A stretch of 64,000 nucleotides of DNA from Tausonia pullulans (lineage: Eukaryota > Basidiomycota > Tremellomycetes > Cystofilobasidiales > Mrakiaceae). The stretch covers positions 620,001-684,000 of the forward strand of contig OX637625.1 of assembly GCA_951802195.1 (NCBI GenBank), read 5' to 3'. Positions 45,154-56,896 of this stretch are shown here, piece after piece. The notes under the pieces were generated by a model. That model saw nothing but the letters and a program-made list of their open reading frames with translations, ran no database searches and was not told the origin of the DNA. Both the position numbers and the translations under genes were made by a program. Every line of letters starts with the position of its first letter. Within the stretch, counting starts at the first letter, position 1.

Positions 45154-47368
45154 TTAGGCTTTGAGGTTCGATCCGTCGCCACCGCAGCAGGAGAAGAAGC
45201 CGCTCTTCTTCTTTGGCGTAGAGGGTGTGGTGGTCTTCGCCGGAGTGGCGGCGGCAGCGGTCTTGGGAGCATCCGAGTTGGTGGCTGGGGCGGCAGCGGC
45301 TGGTTCGGGGGTCTTGGGCTTGGGGAGGGGCGTCTCGGACGCAGTGTTAAGGGTCTCCTTGGCCTCCTTGGTCTCAAGAGGGGAGGTCGTGGCAGCAACA
45401 GCAGCTCCACCAGCAGCGACGGCGGTGGCGGGGACGGCATACCCCTCCAGGGCCGAGCCTTAGTAGAATGGGTTCAGTCTGCGGTACTGCACACAGCCTC
45501 CCAGGGCAGAGGGACACACCGAGCTCAACAGGCTTGTTGCTCGTGACGATAGACGGCTGCGAGTTCGCAGCGACGGGGCCAGTGACGTCGGCGGGCGTGG
45601 CAGAGGAGGCCCTTGGGGAGGAGATGGGAACGAAAGGTAGACGGAGAAGCGTCAGCTAGAGCTAGGGACGTCCTATCTCTCACGGATATGTGCGTGCGCG
45701 CGTGGACATCTCAAACTCTTCCGCTGCCCAGTCAAAGCCTCTCTCAAGCGCACACAGGCGCGTGCGTCAGAGGCTGGACGGCGCGAGACGATGAATGCTC
45801 ATGTATGCGCAGGCACAGACAGACAGACCGGCGACTCTCCGAGAAACTGCGAACACACAAAGAGGAGTGCAGAGAGAGGGAGGCGATGCAACTAAAAAAA
45901 AAAACTAGGGGATCTGTGGTCGGGGGTGGGGAGTGGAAGGCAAGGGAACGAAGGGAAGGGTCCACGCATCCGGTCTCGAAAGAGATCGAGGAGCAGCGGA
46001 CTTACTTGGCGGCAATGGCGGCCTTGCCCAGAAGGAAAGTCTCGACGATGGTCGCGAAGTTCTCGCCCTGGTAGGTGGCGACGGCCTTGTCCTCGTCAAG
46101 GACGGCAAGCCCGCCAGTGCCGCCGCTGATGGATCATGAGATGGGAGTTAGCCAGGAAGACCGTCGGTGCTTGGGAAAGATAGCAGACAGTGACGCACGC
46201 AACGGAAGAGGCTCCGTAGGCAGAGCCACCGACGACGTGGGTCTCGGTGGAGAGCTCCTTGCGGGCGAACCCAATGGGGACAAAAATGATGCCTTGGTGG
46301 GCGAAGAAGGGGATGGTGGTGAGGGCGGTGGTCTCCTGTCCTCCATGCTGGAAAAGGAGATGAGATGAGTCTGTTAGCCGCTGATGGCATTGCATATGCG
46401 GGTGGAGCTTTGGTGTTCACGCACCTGGGATCCAGAGGAAGTAATGATGCCTCCGAACTTGCCGACGAGGGCACCCGAGGCCCAGAGTCCACCGCTGCGT
46501 GAAAAATGCGCCCCCGCCCCCCCCAAAAAAATTAACTTCGGGGCGCAAGATGAGACAAAGAGCTGAGCGGAAGGGAAACGTACGTCGCGTCGAAGAAGGT
46601 CGAGACTAAAGAAAAATACAGGCAGAGGGGACGAAGTGTTCCAGGGTCAGAATGCTTGGCTCGCGAACTCACATCTCGATGCACTGCATGCCGCCGGGCA
46701 TCGTAGGTCATTGGTCATCTCACTCACCCTGAGCAGGGGCGCGACCGTAACGGGTGCTATAGGAGGGCATGAAACGTCAGTGCGGACGCTTGAACGGACA
46801 CAGACCGGCTGAGGCAAGACTCACGGGAAGGCGAAGATGAAACCGTCAAGCTCCTTGAGGTCGTTCGGGGTGACGTCCGGGTGGGCGGGCTTGCCAGCGG
46901 CGTCTGATGGTGCGAGAGTCCTTCAGTGAACACGACGCTCTCCCTCCCCTCTCCACACATCGTATCACGACTCACGCATCTTGCCGAGGATCTCGGTCGA
47001 GAGGGTCTCGGCGATGTTGTAGCGGACGGCGATGTTACCGGACTTCTCAACACCGGCGGCGGCGGCTTAGGGGAGATGGCAACGGAAGATGGGGAGGCCA
47101 AGATCAGCTCCTTCTCTCCGCCGGCCACGCCGGGAGGGTCAGCTCACCGTCAGCAAGGGTGTTGACGTGGCCCCAGGTGGAGTACGTGATGACTAGGAGA
47201 GGCACCAGGGCAAAACAAGAATCAGCCGGGTTCTTCTTCGTAGCCTCCCTCGTCCCAGCGCCCGCCCAGCACGCGTCCGAGAGCGAGATCGCAGCCGGCG
47301 ACGGCCGCCCCGGATGGCTAGAGGCAGGGCTAGGGTCCGCAGGACTGACTTCCGATGCGAGCAGGCAT
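45154..47368 (-). CDS. WrbA/Ycp4-type flavodoxin-like quinone reductase with a Cys-rich tail
   Basis: FMN-binding NAD(P)H:quinone oxidoreductase of the WrbA group (yeast Ycp4/Pst2/Rfs1). Exon 1 is 19 nt (47368-47350) and joins exon 2 (from 47192) to give MPARIGIITYSTWGHVNTLAD with the FMN phosphate loop. Next KKGVEKSGNIAVRYNIAETL, HPDVTPNDLKELDGFIFAFP, TRYGRAPAQ, FSTFFDATGGLWASGALVGK, then GGITTSSGSQ-type sequence with GGQETTALTTIPFFAHQGII. After the flavodoxin fold there is an extra 80-90-residue Ala/Pro/Thr-rich linker ending KKKSGFFSCCGGDGSNLKA*. The paired Cys invites S-acylation and membrane anchoring, as reported for Ycp4; this is inference. A poly-G tract (45053-45079) lies just past the stop. 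Confidence 0.88.
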
Positions 47369-48067
47369 AGTGGTTGAGTGGATGGATGAAAAGAGAGAGG
47401 CGGGCGGCGGGCGAGGGCGAGAAGATGGTTGTTGGGAGGCTGAACGTGGGACAGGCGGCTGCCATTTGAGGGCGGCGGCGGCCCTGGGGCGAAACCCTTC
47501 GCGCTTGCGTAAGCTGGAACCCTGCGCCCGCTGGCCTCATGCACAAGCGTTCCCAAGCGCCCGCCCCTGTCCCACCGGGTCTGTGGAGGCCGCCCACGCC
47601 GCACTGGGAGCCGAAGAAAAGCCAGGGACAGGTGGGTAAGGAGGGTCGCTGGGAGTGGATGGTGCAAGATTCTCTGTGTCTTGCTCAGCCCGGCCAGACC
47701 CGCAAACGCGGGAAAGCCGTGGGAAAGCGCTGTAAGAGGGTCTGACTGACTGCTGTCCCTTGCATCTGACAGGAAGAGGCAAGGAGAGCAATGAACATCG
47801 CGCGAAGTGACAGGAGTTTCGCGCGCGGCCATCTCGACAGCCTCGTCAAGCATGCTACGTGATCCATTTCGGGCGAGCAGGTCCATCAACTCTGAAGATG
47901 TCTAAGGAGCCATGGCGCCGGAGAGAGGTCTGGCACGAAAGCCGTCGTCTCGAGACAGCGAGGAGGACATGCGGGTCCGTGCGACTCAGCGCCGACCGCT
48001 CTCTCCCTCCCTCTCCCTCAACCAACCACCACCGCTCTCTCCTCTCTCTTTAGCTCATCGCCCCAGC
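47369..48067. promoter_or_regulatory. Divergent promoter region, flavodoxin-like gene / TTC4
   Basis: 700 bp between two divergent starts. GC-rich, with a CT tract just upstream of the TTC4 ATG. The frame at 47104-47889 overlaps the flavodoxin gene's first intron and is not thought to be coding. Confidence 0.4.
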
Positions 48068-49599
48068 ATGGTTGCTACGCCGCCCCAGTTTGCGCCCCGG
48101 ACGGGCCCCATCATGCCCAAGGCCAAGGATCTCGAGGAGCACTTTGCCGGCTCGCCGCTCTTCATGACGCAGCTCCCGGAGGAGGAAGAGTCTAGCGACG
48201 CCTTCCAGGCGCTTCAAGCGCTCGCGTTCGAGGGCAGCCCCAATGGTCCGTCCATTCAGAGAGAGACAGGGTCGCTTGCTCGGTGCCGAAGGAGCTTCGG
48301 CGCCGAGGGAGGGACATAAGGAGACAGGACTGACGGCCAACCTTTACCCTCCTCATGCGTCATGAACTCGCTCGACGACGGCCTCCGGCAGAGGTCGCCA
48401 AGAATTTCAAGCAGCAGGGCAACGAGTACTTCCAAGGCCGCCGCTTCCGAGACGCCCTCGGCTTCTACACCCAGGGCGTCGACGCCAAGCCGGATGACCC
48501 GAGTGTAATGGAGACGCTCCTCACCAACCGGGCAGCCTGCAACCTCGCTCTCGGTCCGTGCTTGCCCTTGTCAGTGTCCACAGTCGAGTTGGCTACTGAC
48601 CAAGAACACACAGAGAATAACCGACAGGTCCTCCTTGACTGCGCCCAGGCGCTCAAGCTCAATCCCAAGTCGCTAAAGGCGTTCTACCGGTCCTCGCTCG
48701 CCCTCCTCGGGATGGAGCGGTTCGTCGAAGCGATTGACTGCTGCGAGCACGCCCTCCGACTCGAGGGCCAGGCCGACAACAAGAGCATTCTTGATGTCAA
48801 GGAGAAGGCAACGACGCGCAAGACGAAGAAGGAGCAGCGCGAGGGCGAAGCCGCTGAGCGGACGCGTCGAAAGCAGCTGAGCAAGAAGGCTCTGGACGAG
48901 GCGTTCCAGGTTGGTGATGGCTGTCTTCTCGCTGAAGACGGACCCTTGTTTTAGCCATTGATCTCTCGGTTCGTGTGCGCTCTCCATCAGGTCCGGGGTC
49001 TGGTGATCAGGAAGAGCTCCTCGCCACCTGACAACCCCAGTCCGGCTCATTTTGACGACGATGTCATTCCAGAGTGCTCTCTCCCTTCTGTCCCTCTGTA
49101 GGTGTGAATCTTGTGCTTCCAGGTGATGTGTGGTGGGCGCAGTGCTGACTCGCCCTCGTACCCACTTTTCAGCTGGCCTCATCCGACCTCGTGGGCTCCC
49201 CCTCCACCCTCCTGCCCTGTCATCTTCCCCGTATTCCTCATGTACCCTGAGGCCTCGACCTCGGACCTTCTCTCCTCTTTCGCCACGACCGACACCTTCG
49301 CCGACCAGCTCGCGCCTGTCTTCGCCTCTCCTCCCGAATGGGACACCACGGGCGCCTACTCTTCGCTCGCCAGCATCGTCATCTACTGCGAGACGGCGAA
49401 AGGTCGGCTGCTGAAGATCCCAAACAAGATGACGCTCGAGGAGGTCTTTGCTGCCGGCAAGAGCGCCAAGGACAATGATGACGGCGTCGTGCTCCGAGAT
49501 GGGTGCTTGAGCTTTGTTGTGCTCGCCAAGGGCGAGTCGGAGAAGAAGTGGGTCGAGGAGGCCAAGCGGAAGCGTGATGCTGGCTCGTCGTCAGCTTGA
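48068..49599 (+). CDS. Hsp90 co-chaperone of the TTC4/Cns1 family
   Basis: TPR co-chaperone that binds the C-termini of Hsp90 and Hsp70, related to the essential yeast Cns1. Four or more exons. The N-terminal DLEEHFAGSPLFMTQLPEEE is typical. The TPR block runs from EVAKNFKQQGNEYFQGRRF through LLTNRAACNLAL, CAQALKLNPKSLKAFYRSS and ERFVEAIDCCEHAL; the Lys/Asn/Arg clamp residues (K in NFKQQGN, N in LLTNRAA, K/R in LKAFYR) are present. A charged helix and the wheel domain follow (CPVIFPVFLMYPEASTSDLL, ending at 49599). Divergent from the flavodoxin-like gene, convergent with BNA6. Confidence 0.92.
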
Positions 49600-49697
49600 G
49601 AGAATGACTCTTTTGAACTGCATGTGTATTGAAGGAGCAGGGGCTTGCTCGCTGGTCTCAAGCCGGTGCAGGACAGGCCGGAAAGTGTTTACATTGA

Positions 49698-51170
<1,473 letters not shown>

Positions 51171-52356
51171 TGCAGGCGAGATGATAGTGGATGTTCGGAC
51201 AGAAGGGAAGGCTGACGGGGCTTGGGACTTCGTCGGATATCCTTCGGGCGAACGCGACTTGCGGCCTGCGGTTCTCCCGGGAAGGAGCGTGTTGCATCCT
51301 GGTGTCGGAACTATCGGCCTCGTTGCTTTGAACCGTATTGGATTGAACTGGTCGCCGGCCTCCGTGACGAGAACGTTCCTCATCGTTGTTTGCAGGTCAC
51401 CCCTAGGCGCTCTCAGAGCAGAACCTTGGTCTCTGCGCAACCGAGCAAAAATTATGTATATGTTCCAATCATCGAACCACTCCCAACATAGAAAGCACAA
51501 CGACCATGAACAATGAGAGGGGGCGGGAGACAGGAGATAGATGCGCTATTGCACGCGTGCTCCCGAAAAGGGTCAGAAGGGAGCAAGGAGTGAGATAGAG
51601 AGGGAAGGACAGTGGGAGGGAGGGGGATGAAGGGAGGATGACAGCACCCCTTGCAGCTGATTGATCTGCACGAAACTCCCAGACAAACGATATTGGCCAG
51701 CCAATATTGATTTTATTGATGTTTCATATTCTTACGTCATAGCATCAGAGGTAGGGGACGGTCTGACTTATAATTAGCATCTTCGATGTATTTGAGGCCA
51801 TGAATCAAACGTAGAGGACGAAATGACCCTGTGAAAGACAGCGACAGGGAGGAAGGGGAGAGGGAATCTAGCCAGTCCCAATCTAGTGAGGGAGACAGGG
51901 GAGAGAAAGTAGACAGGCGGGAAGGGAGATGGCAGATAACAGGCAATAGAGTACAACAAAGGGAGAAGGGAGGAATAAGATGGTGAAGAGGAAAGGTGAA
52001 GGGAAGAGAGGACCAAAATCGCACGCAGATCGCCCGAACGATCGATTGCCATCACTACTATCATCCCATCATCATCCCCTTCACCACCAAGGGCATGACC
52101 CCCGTCCCCCCAGCCCCAGCATGTCAGCCTTCCCACCACCTCGTGTCCGTCGACCGATGCGTGCATCGGATGAAGGACGTGTCCATTCGGACCTCGGCGT
52201 CCATGACGTCGACGAGGCCCTTGAGCTTGCTGTGCGAGGCGGACGCGGTGCGCTTGCTCGGGAGGAGAATATGGAGGAAAAAACGGTGGGCGAGGTCAAG
52301 GATGAGGAGTGGGTATCTGGTCTGACCTTAAGAGAAGCAACGAGGGGAGAAGAGGA
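51171..52356. other. Transition zone: purine-rich spacer with an old LINE tail
   Basis: Start of the repeat-rich right part. 51500-51650 and 51830-52020 are strongly AG-rich on the + strand. A diverged LINE tail lies at 51781-51850. A minus-strand frame at about 52120-52320 (PLLILDLAHRFFLHILLPSK, then TASASHSKLKGLVDVMDAEV) reads like protein but has no intact gene around it. Confidence 0.5.
51781..51850 (-). mobile_element. Diverged 3' tail of the LINE family
   Basis: Reads GTATTTGAGGCCATGAATC, then CGTAGAGGACGAAATGACCC and GTGAAAGACAGCGA on the + strand. It aligns with the fresher tails (GTATTTAAGTCATGAGTTAT, CGTAGAGAACGAGGTAACCC, ATGAGAGATAGCGA) with mostly transition differences and one small indel. 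No poly-T tract remains. Probably the oldest copy here. Confidence 0.6.
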
Positions 52357-52453
52357 TTTTTTTTTTTTTTTGTATTTAAGTCATGAGTTATACGTGGAGA
52401 ACGAGGTAACCCTATGAGAGATAGCGAGTTGTAGCTAGATAGAGGGAGAGCGG
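52357..52453 (-). mobile_element. 5'-truncated LINE, 3' tail only
   Basis: A 15-base T run (poly-A tail on the minus strand) followed by the family tail GTATTTAAGTCATGAGTTAT and about 75 further bases that match the 3' UTR of the long copy at 55260, up to AGATAGAGGGAGAGCG. It then stops matching, which marks the truncation. The next tRNA downstream on the + strand is Val-CAC, about 490 bp away. Confidence 0.8.
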
Positions 52454-52499
52454 ACATGACCGAGCGCGAGAACGTCGGGCGAGGCGCCGTGGGAAGAGG

Positions 52500-52860
52500 G
52501 TTGGCCGAACCACTGGGGATGGTTGGCCGGACGGCGTGATGGGCGCCGTGAGAGGGGGGGGGGGGGGGGTTGGTCGAACCACCGGGATGGTGGTTGGCCG
52601 GAAGGGGGTTGGTCGAACCACCGGGGATGGTTGGCCGGACGGCGTGATGGGCGCCGTGAGAAGGGGGGGGGGGGGTTGGTCGAACCACCGGGGATGGTGG
52701 TTGGCCGGAAGGGGGTTGGCCGAACCACTGGGGATGGTTGGCCGGACGGCGTGATGGGCGCCGTGAGAGGGGGGGGGGGGGGTTGGTCGAACCACTGGGG
52801 ATGGTTGGCCGGACGGCGTGATGGGCGCCGTGAGAGGGGGGGGGGGGGGGTGGTCGAACG
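52500..52860. repeat. G-tract minisatellite
   Basis: About four imperfect units of 70-110 bp. Each has GATGGGCGCCGTGAG, a run of 9-15 G, then TTGGTCGAACCACCGGGGAT, with extra GGTTGGCCGGAAGGGGG blocks between. On the minus strand each unit shows GGTTCGACCA, close to a tRNA B box. The long Pro-rich minus-strand frames over this region are made by the repeat. Confidence 0.85.
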
Positions 52861-52945
52861 GAGAGGAGAAAGGGAGAAGGCGAGTTGACATGGACAGAGT
52901 ACCGGACGTGAGCACGTTGATCTTTTACCACGATCGACCATTGCC

Positions 52946-53017
52946 ATCGGGATCGTATAACGGTCAGTACAAAGTGCTCACACCACTTAGACCCGGGTTC
53001 GATTCCCGGTCCTGATA
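52946..53017 (+). tRNA. tRNA-Val (CAC)
   Basis: 72 nt, no intron. Acceptor ATCGGGA pairs with TCCTGAT, discriminator A. Anticodon loop CTCACAC, anticodon CAC. T arm CCGGG TTCGATT CCCGG. No close paralogue in the window; it differs from Val-AAC at the anticodon stem. Confidence 0.92.
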
Positions 53018-53236
53018 TAGCAAGCAGATCATCCCCTTCATGGGCTTGGTTTTGCTTGGCAAGAGGCGAGCGATGCTTGTTTCCTGCTTGTTTCACTCTT
53101 TTTGACATGTCTCGCGGTTATGAGGAGCAGCCGGGAACCGGGAAGGTGCTGTAGATTGCCATGAGCACGATGGAGAGAGGTGTTCTGGGCGGATAGGGAA
53201 GGAGCGATTGCATGACAGCGTCGCGCGACTGCCACT

Positions 53237-53308
53237 TCCTTTGTTGTCTAACGGCTATGATATGACGCTCTCACCGTCAAGGCCCGGGTTCGACTCCCGG
53301 CAAGGGAA
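53237..53308 (+). tRNA. tRNA-Glu (CTC), copy 1
   Basis: 72 nt. Acceptor TCCTTTG with CAAGGGA, anticodon loop CTCTCAC (CTC), T arm CCGGG TTCGACT CCCGG. Followed by a T run (TCCTTTTTG) as terminator. Matches the minus-strand copy at 61098-61169. Confidence 0.94.
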
Positions 53309-53753
53309 TCTCCTTTTTGCCATGCCAGCCTCGTCAGTGCAGTCAGCGCAGTCTCGGTTTGGGATGTCTGCAGGCGCGGGCGGCGGGCACGGCGGTCGGA
53401 GCGGCGGCAGGAGCAGCGGCAGGAGCAGCGGCCCCCCGCGCGCATCCCATCTTGCTTTCCCGCCACTAAGCATCCCTTTTATCCCAAGTTCGTCCTCACA
53501 GACGTTGATGACGTCGAGGCCAGCGACCGCGCCCTTGGAGTACGTGCCGTTCGACTGAGGTCAGAACTTGGGGTACTGACGGCGCTCGCCCGTGGGCGTC
53601 TGTGGGCGTCTGTGGGCAGGCGGCCGTCGGACTCGAACTAGGGAACACGAAGATGAATGGCCGCTACCGGGGGCGGCGAAGTGGATTCGCAAGGGACAGC
53701 GGGCCGTTGGACGAGGTGGGGCCGCGAACGGGACGACTGGCAACACAGCACAC

Positions 53754-53848
53754 GGTCGGATGGCCGAGCGGTCTAAGGCGCTAGCTTAAGGTTCTTGAAT
53801 AGAACTCGCTAGTCTTCACGGGCATGGGTTCGAATCCCATTCCGATCA
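53754..53848 (+). tRNA. tRNA-Leu (TAA) with intron, copy 1
   Basis: 95 nt. Acceptor GGTCGGA with TCCGATC, anticodon stem GCTAG/CTAGT, loop CTTAAG, anticodon TAA. An intron of about 17 nt (53791-53807) follows position 37. Long variable arm as in Leu tRNAs; T arm ATGGG TTCGAAT CCCAT. T run downstream (TTCTTTTTG). Confidence 0.92.
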
Positions 53849-53875
53849 TGTTCTTTTTGCGGAGCTCTCCCGGTT

Positions 53876-53967
53876 CAGGGCTCAGGGCTCAGGGCTCAGG
53901 GCTCAGGGCTCAGGGCTCAGGGCTCAGGGCTCAGGGCTCAGGGCTCAGGGCTCAGGGCTCAGGGCTC
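53876..53967 (+). repeat. Tandem heptamer CTCAGGG, about 12 units
   Basis: Perfect 7-bp repeat starting from TTCAGGG, lying between the Leu and Lys tRNA genes. G-rich on the + strand. Not a known telomere unit, though similar in composition. Confidence 0.95.
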
Positions 53968-54092
53968 GATCGAGGCTTTCGAGGTTTTCAAGGCCCCAGG
54001 CCCCAGGCTCTGGTACGGGTACGGGAGGTCGGACCAGGGAGAACGGAGCACTCTGCATACCCATTGGTCACAGGAGGCTGCTGAAGACGAAC

Positions 54093-54110
54093 TTTTTTTT
54101 GTATTTAAGT
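54093..54110 (-). mobile_element. Minimal LINE tail
   Basis: Eight T followed by GTATTTAAGT, identical to the end of the LINE family and cut off after 10 bases. It lies 94 bp upstream of tRNA-Lys and points away from it. So short that chance is possible, but the exact junction matches the other tails. Confidence 0.6.
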
Positions 54111-54203
54111 ACGAACTTGTCAAGAGAAACATCCGTCAGGGTCAGTCCGCGACCGGTCGAAGGCTGCCATCGAACGACGACGGCTTCGGCTGGACTGTCT
54201 GCT

Positions 54204-54303
54204 GCCCTGCTAGCTCAATCGGTAGAGCGTCAGACTCTTAGGCAGGATGCTATCATCGTCACTGGTAATCTGAAGGTTGGGGGTTCGACCCCCCCGTGGG
54301 GCT
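54204..54303 (+). tRNA. tRNA-Lys (CTT) with intron, copy 1
   Basis: 100 nt. Acceptor GCCCTGC with GTGGGGC, discriminator T. Loop CTCTTA then a 27-nt intron (54241-54267), 3' exon from ATCTGA. T arm GGGGG TTCGACC CCCCC. About 30 bases of 5' flank and 14 of 3' flank are also shared with the minus-strand copy at 59728-59827. Confidence 0.94.
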
Positions 54304-54490
54304 AATGTTTCCTTTTTCATGTTTCATGTTTCCTTTTTCACCTTTCCGAAAGCTTCATGATGTGGAAGCAGCCATCATACAGGCTGTTCTTCGTCGCCAC
54401 AAGGAGAGATGGGAACGAACGGCGAACCAAAGAACTGGGATCCGGCGTCCGGACTCGGGCGCAGGTGAACACCACCATCAGCACATCATC

Positions 54491-54562
54491 GTCGGGATCG
54501 TATAATGGTTAGTACAAGGTGTTAACACCGCCTAGACCCGGGTTCAATTCCCGGTCCTGATA
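54491..54562 (+). tRNA. tRNA-Val (AAC), copy 1
   Basis: 72 nt. Acceptor GTCGGGA pairs with TCCTGAT through two G-U pairs. Anticodon loop TTAACAC, anticodon AAC. T arm CCGGG TTCAATT CCCGG. Same gene as 59325-59396 on the other strand. Confidence 0.92.
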
Positions 54563-55259
54563 TCAAGCACGCGACATCATTCCTGATTCGTTCTTCTCTT
54601 TTGCCCCGGGACTGCTCTATCTGTTCCATCCCTATAGCCATGTCAGGATCACGCTCCCGCCTCGCCATTGGCTGCTTGGTCTCATTCAAGCGGGTCTCTT
54701 GCGATCCGATTCAGTGCCCTTTACCGGGTCATGCGTCGATTTGGGTCAGAGCATGGACTCCGTACCTCACACACGGGCTAGAGGAGATCCAGCGGCGGCG
54801 ATCTGGTAGGCGACACCGACAAAGTCAGACCTAGAGCGTATGGAGCGTATGGTATTGTCGAGCAGTAGGCTATAGGGAAGGCCCATCCCATATGGGCTAT
54901 GGGCTATGGGCTATGGGCTATGGGCTACGAGCTGCGAGCCGCTTGAACCGGCCGTTGTGTATCCCGTCAGACCGGCGTGACGATGGACCTGCGCTCATCT
55001 TCGCCCAACAGGGAACAAGGGAAGAGCCTCTTTCTTCTGCAGTCTGCGTGCAGTGGCGAGCAAAGAAGAAAGTGGGACACAGTCCATTCCCTCGCCACGC
55101 CGTCGGACGATGATCACGATCGCATTCTTCACCTTTCATCTCGTATCCGCAGCCACCACTGTCACCCTCGATCTCAGCGTGCTGGCCTGCCCATTTCCGA
55201 ATTTCCGTCATCCGATGATCGCCGCGGATGACGTATGCAATCAATCGGAGTCAAGGGCA
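54563..55259. other. Spacer with TATGGGC heptamer repeat
   Basis: No gene recognised. At about 54886-54925 there are five units of the 7-mer TATGGGC. The rest is unique-looking sequence of ordinary GC content. Confidence 0.6.
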
Positions 55260-56822
55260 TTTTTTTTGTATTTAAGTCATGAGTTATACGTAGAGAACGA
55301 GGTAACCCTATGAGAGATATCGAGTAGTAGCCAGATAGAGGGAGAGCGAAAGTAAAGAACAGGTAGAAGGAAAGCAATATATGGGTGTGGACATAGGCCC
55401 ATTAAAGAGGTAAGATATTAAGATGACCAGCTACATCAAGCAGTGGCTATGGACCAGCCATACTTCCCCACCCCAGACCTGCTTGTCACCCAGGATCGAT
55501 GTCGGCGCCGACCGCAGTTCCATCCATCTGGTCCTTGCGAGCCCTCCACCTCGTACTCGACTGCCAGTGTTTCTGCTGGATCGTAGACGCGATCTTGCGG
55601 ATCTCCTCGTCCGTGACAGGGTCGAGGGCTGCGATCTTGCTGTATCTCCGCCTCCGGACGAATCGCCATGTCCGGGCAACAAAGATGCAGTGGAAGAGGA
55701 AGACCCCCCTCGGCGGCGACGGTGTCGGGCAGACAAGCGTCTGGAGGGAGGGAGGATGGGAGGGGAGTGAAGGCGAGGCACGTGCAGCAGCCGCAGCAGA
55801 CCAGATAGCGCCCACGACGGGACACGGCTCGTCGAAGAGGTGGAAGAAGGACTCAACGGGGGCCGTCAGGTACAGCGCACATCGCTTGGACCTGTTGTGC
55901 GGTGTAGCGGTGCCGTCGGCGAGGAATGCCGCAGCAGTATGCTTTCCTGGGTGGAGACTGTACAGCGAGAAGCGGAGGGCCAAGTCGACGTCTTCGGGCG
56001 ACGCTCGGGACACGGCCTTGAGCAAGCACCACTGCCGCTTCCAATCGATCTTGGTAAGCGCCGGAAAGTGGTCTTGCCACCCCTTTGGGATGATGAGGCC
56101 GCGGTTGGCTAGAGTACGACTGTGTGCGCCGTGGGGCTCACGAGGAACGTTCAGCCGGCCCAGGTTTGTGTGGCCAGGGTGGAGAGCTATCCGCAACTGG
56201 CTATCTGTACCGAACGTAGACATCCAGTGGACAGCGTTCCTCCAGCGGTCTTGATTCCAGTAACTCATGTCAAAGCTGATTTCTTCGAACCATGCCCGGA
56301 GGTAAGCCTGCCATCGTGCAGGGAGAGCTCCTTGGAGCTTTGTGATGGCATTCCACCAGACGGCTGGGAAGAACCATTGACCTTCCACTGGGGAAAGGAA
56401 TACGCCTAGCCAGCTGAAATTGGCGGGCCGAGGTCCTCTGATGAACTCTCCATCCCTGAAGATGGTGCGAGTCATCTTTCTATAAGCCCTTGGGTCGAGG
56501 CTCATGGTATGGATGATCCGCTTGCGAATACGGATCGATGCGGGAAGCTCCGGTCTGAAGAGCACATCGCCAGCCCACTGGGCGCGCGCTTTGATGAGCC
56601 GGAATCGGAGTGGCGTGAAGCCGAAGCCGCCGAGGTCTCGAGGGGTTTCCAGACGTTCCCTGCTGACGTCGTGGTGTTTCGATCGGTAGAGGGACTTGTA
56701 GGCCGTTGCCTCGAGGTCTTCCAGGATATCGTCTGGGCACGGCAGGAAGCGGTCCAAGAGAGAGAGTACGAGGAGGAGCACGAGGAGGCGTGGCTGAATG
56801 GCCTGACAACCATCTCCTGGTC
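55260..56822 (-). mobile_element. 5'-truncated LINE with C-terminal ORF part and poly-A tail
   Basis: Non-LTR retrotransposon cut at its 5' end. The minus-strand frame from about 56820 to the stop at 55486 codes for the region past the reverse transcriptase core: LLDRFLPCPDDILEDLEATA, then ETPRDLGGFGFTPLRFRLIK, a motif typical of LINE C-termini. Zinc-ribbon-like remnants follow (ESFFHLFDEPCP, GVFLFHCIFVARTW). It ends RARKDQMDGTAVGADIDPG*. The RT palm motif is not present, so the copy cannot move by itself. The 3' UTR is about 220 bp and ends CATGACTTAAATACAAAAAAAA at 55260. The truncated 5' end abuts tRNA-Ile, which begins at 56823 on the + strand. Confidence 0.85.
55486..56819 (-). pseudogene. 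LINE ORF, C-terminal part only
   Basis: Open over about 440 codons without a start of its own; the reading enters from the truncated 5' end (GDGCQAIQPRLLVL). Host function is not expected. The open frame suggests recent insertion or a still well-preserved copy. Not assigned to a named LINE clade; the layout would fit the L1/Tad-like lines of fungi. Confidence 0.75.
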
Positions 56823-56896
56823 GATCGATTAGCTCAGTTGGTTAGAGCGTGGTGCTAATAACGCCAAGGTCGCGGGTTCGACCCCCTCATTGATCA
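56823..56896 (+). tRNA. tRNA-Ile (AAT), copy 1
   Basis: 74 nt, no intron. Acceptor GATCGAT with ATTGATC, discriminator A. D arm AGCTCAGTTGGTTAGAGC, loop CTAATAA, anticodon AAT. The T stem has one mismatch (GCGGG/CCCTC), which is the same in copy 2 at 62014. Confidence 0.94.

Noticed and set aside
52296-53108. Long Pro-rich minus-strand frames (with SRRPSRRPANHP repeats)
   Set aside because: They follow the G-tract minisatellite in all minus-strand frames and run into the tRNA-Val gene. The repeat itself makes them.
53876-53967. Telomere or CRISPR array from the CTCAGGG units
   Set aside because: Units are contiguous without spacers, so no CRISPR, and this is not a known telomere repeat. Single-copy tRNA genes follow on both sides.
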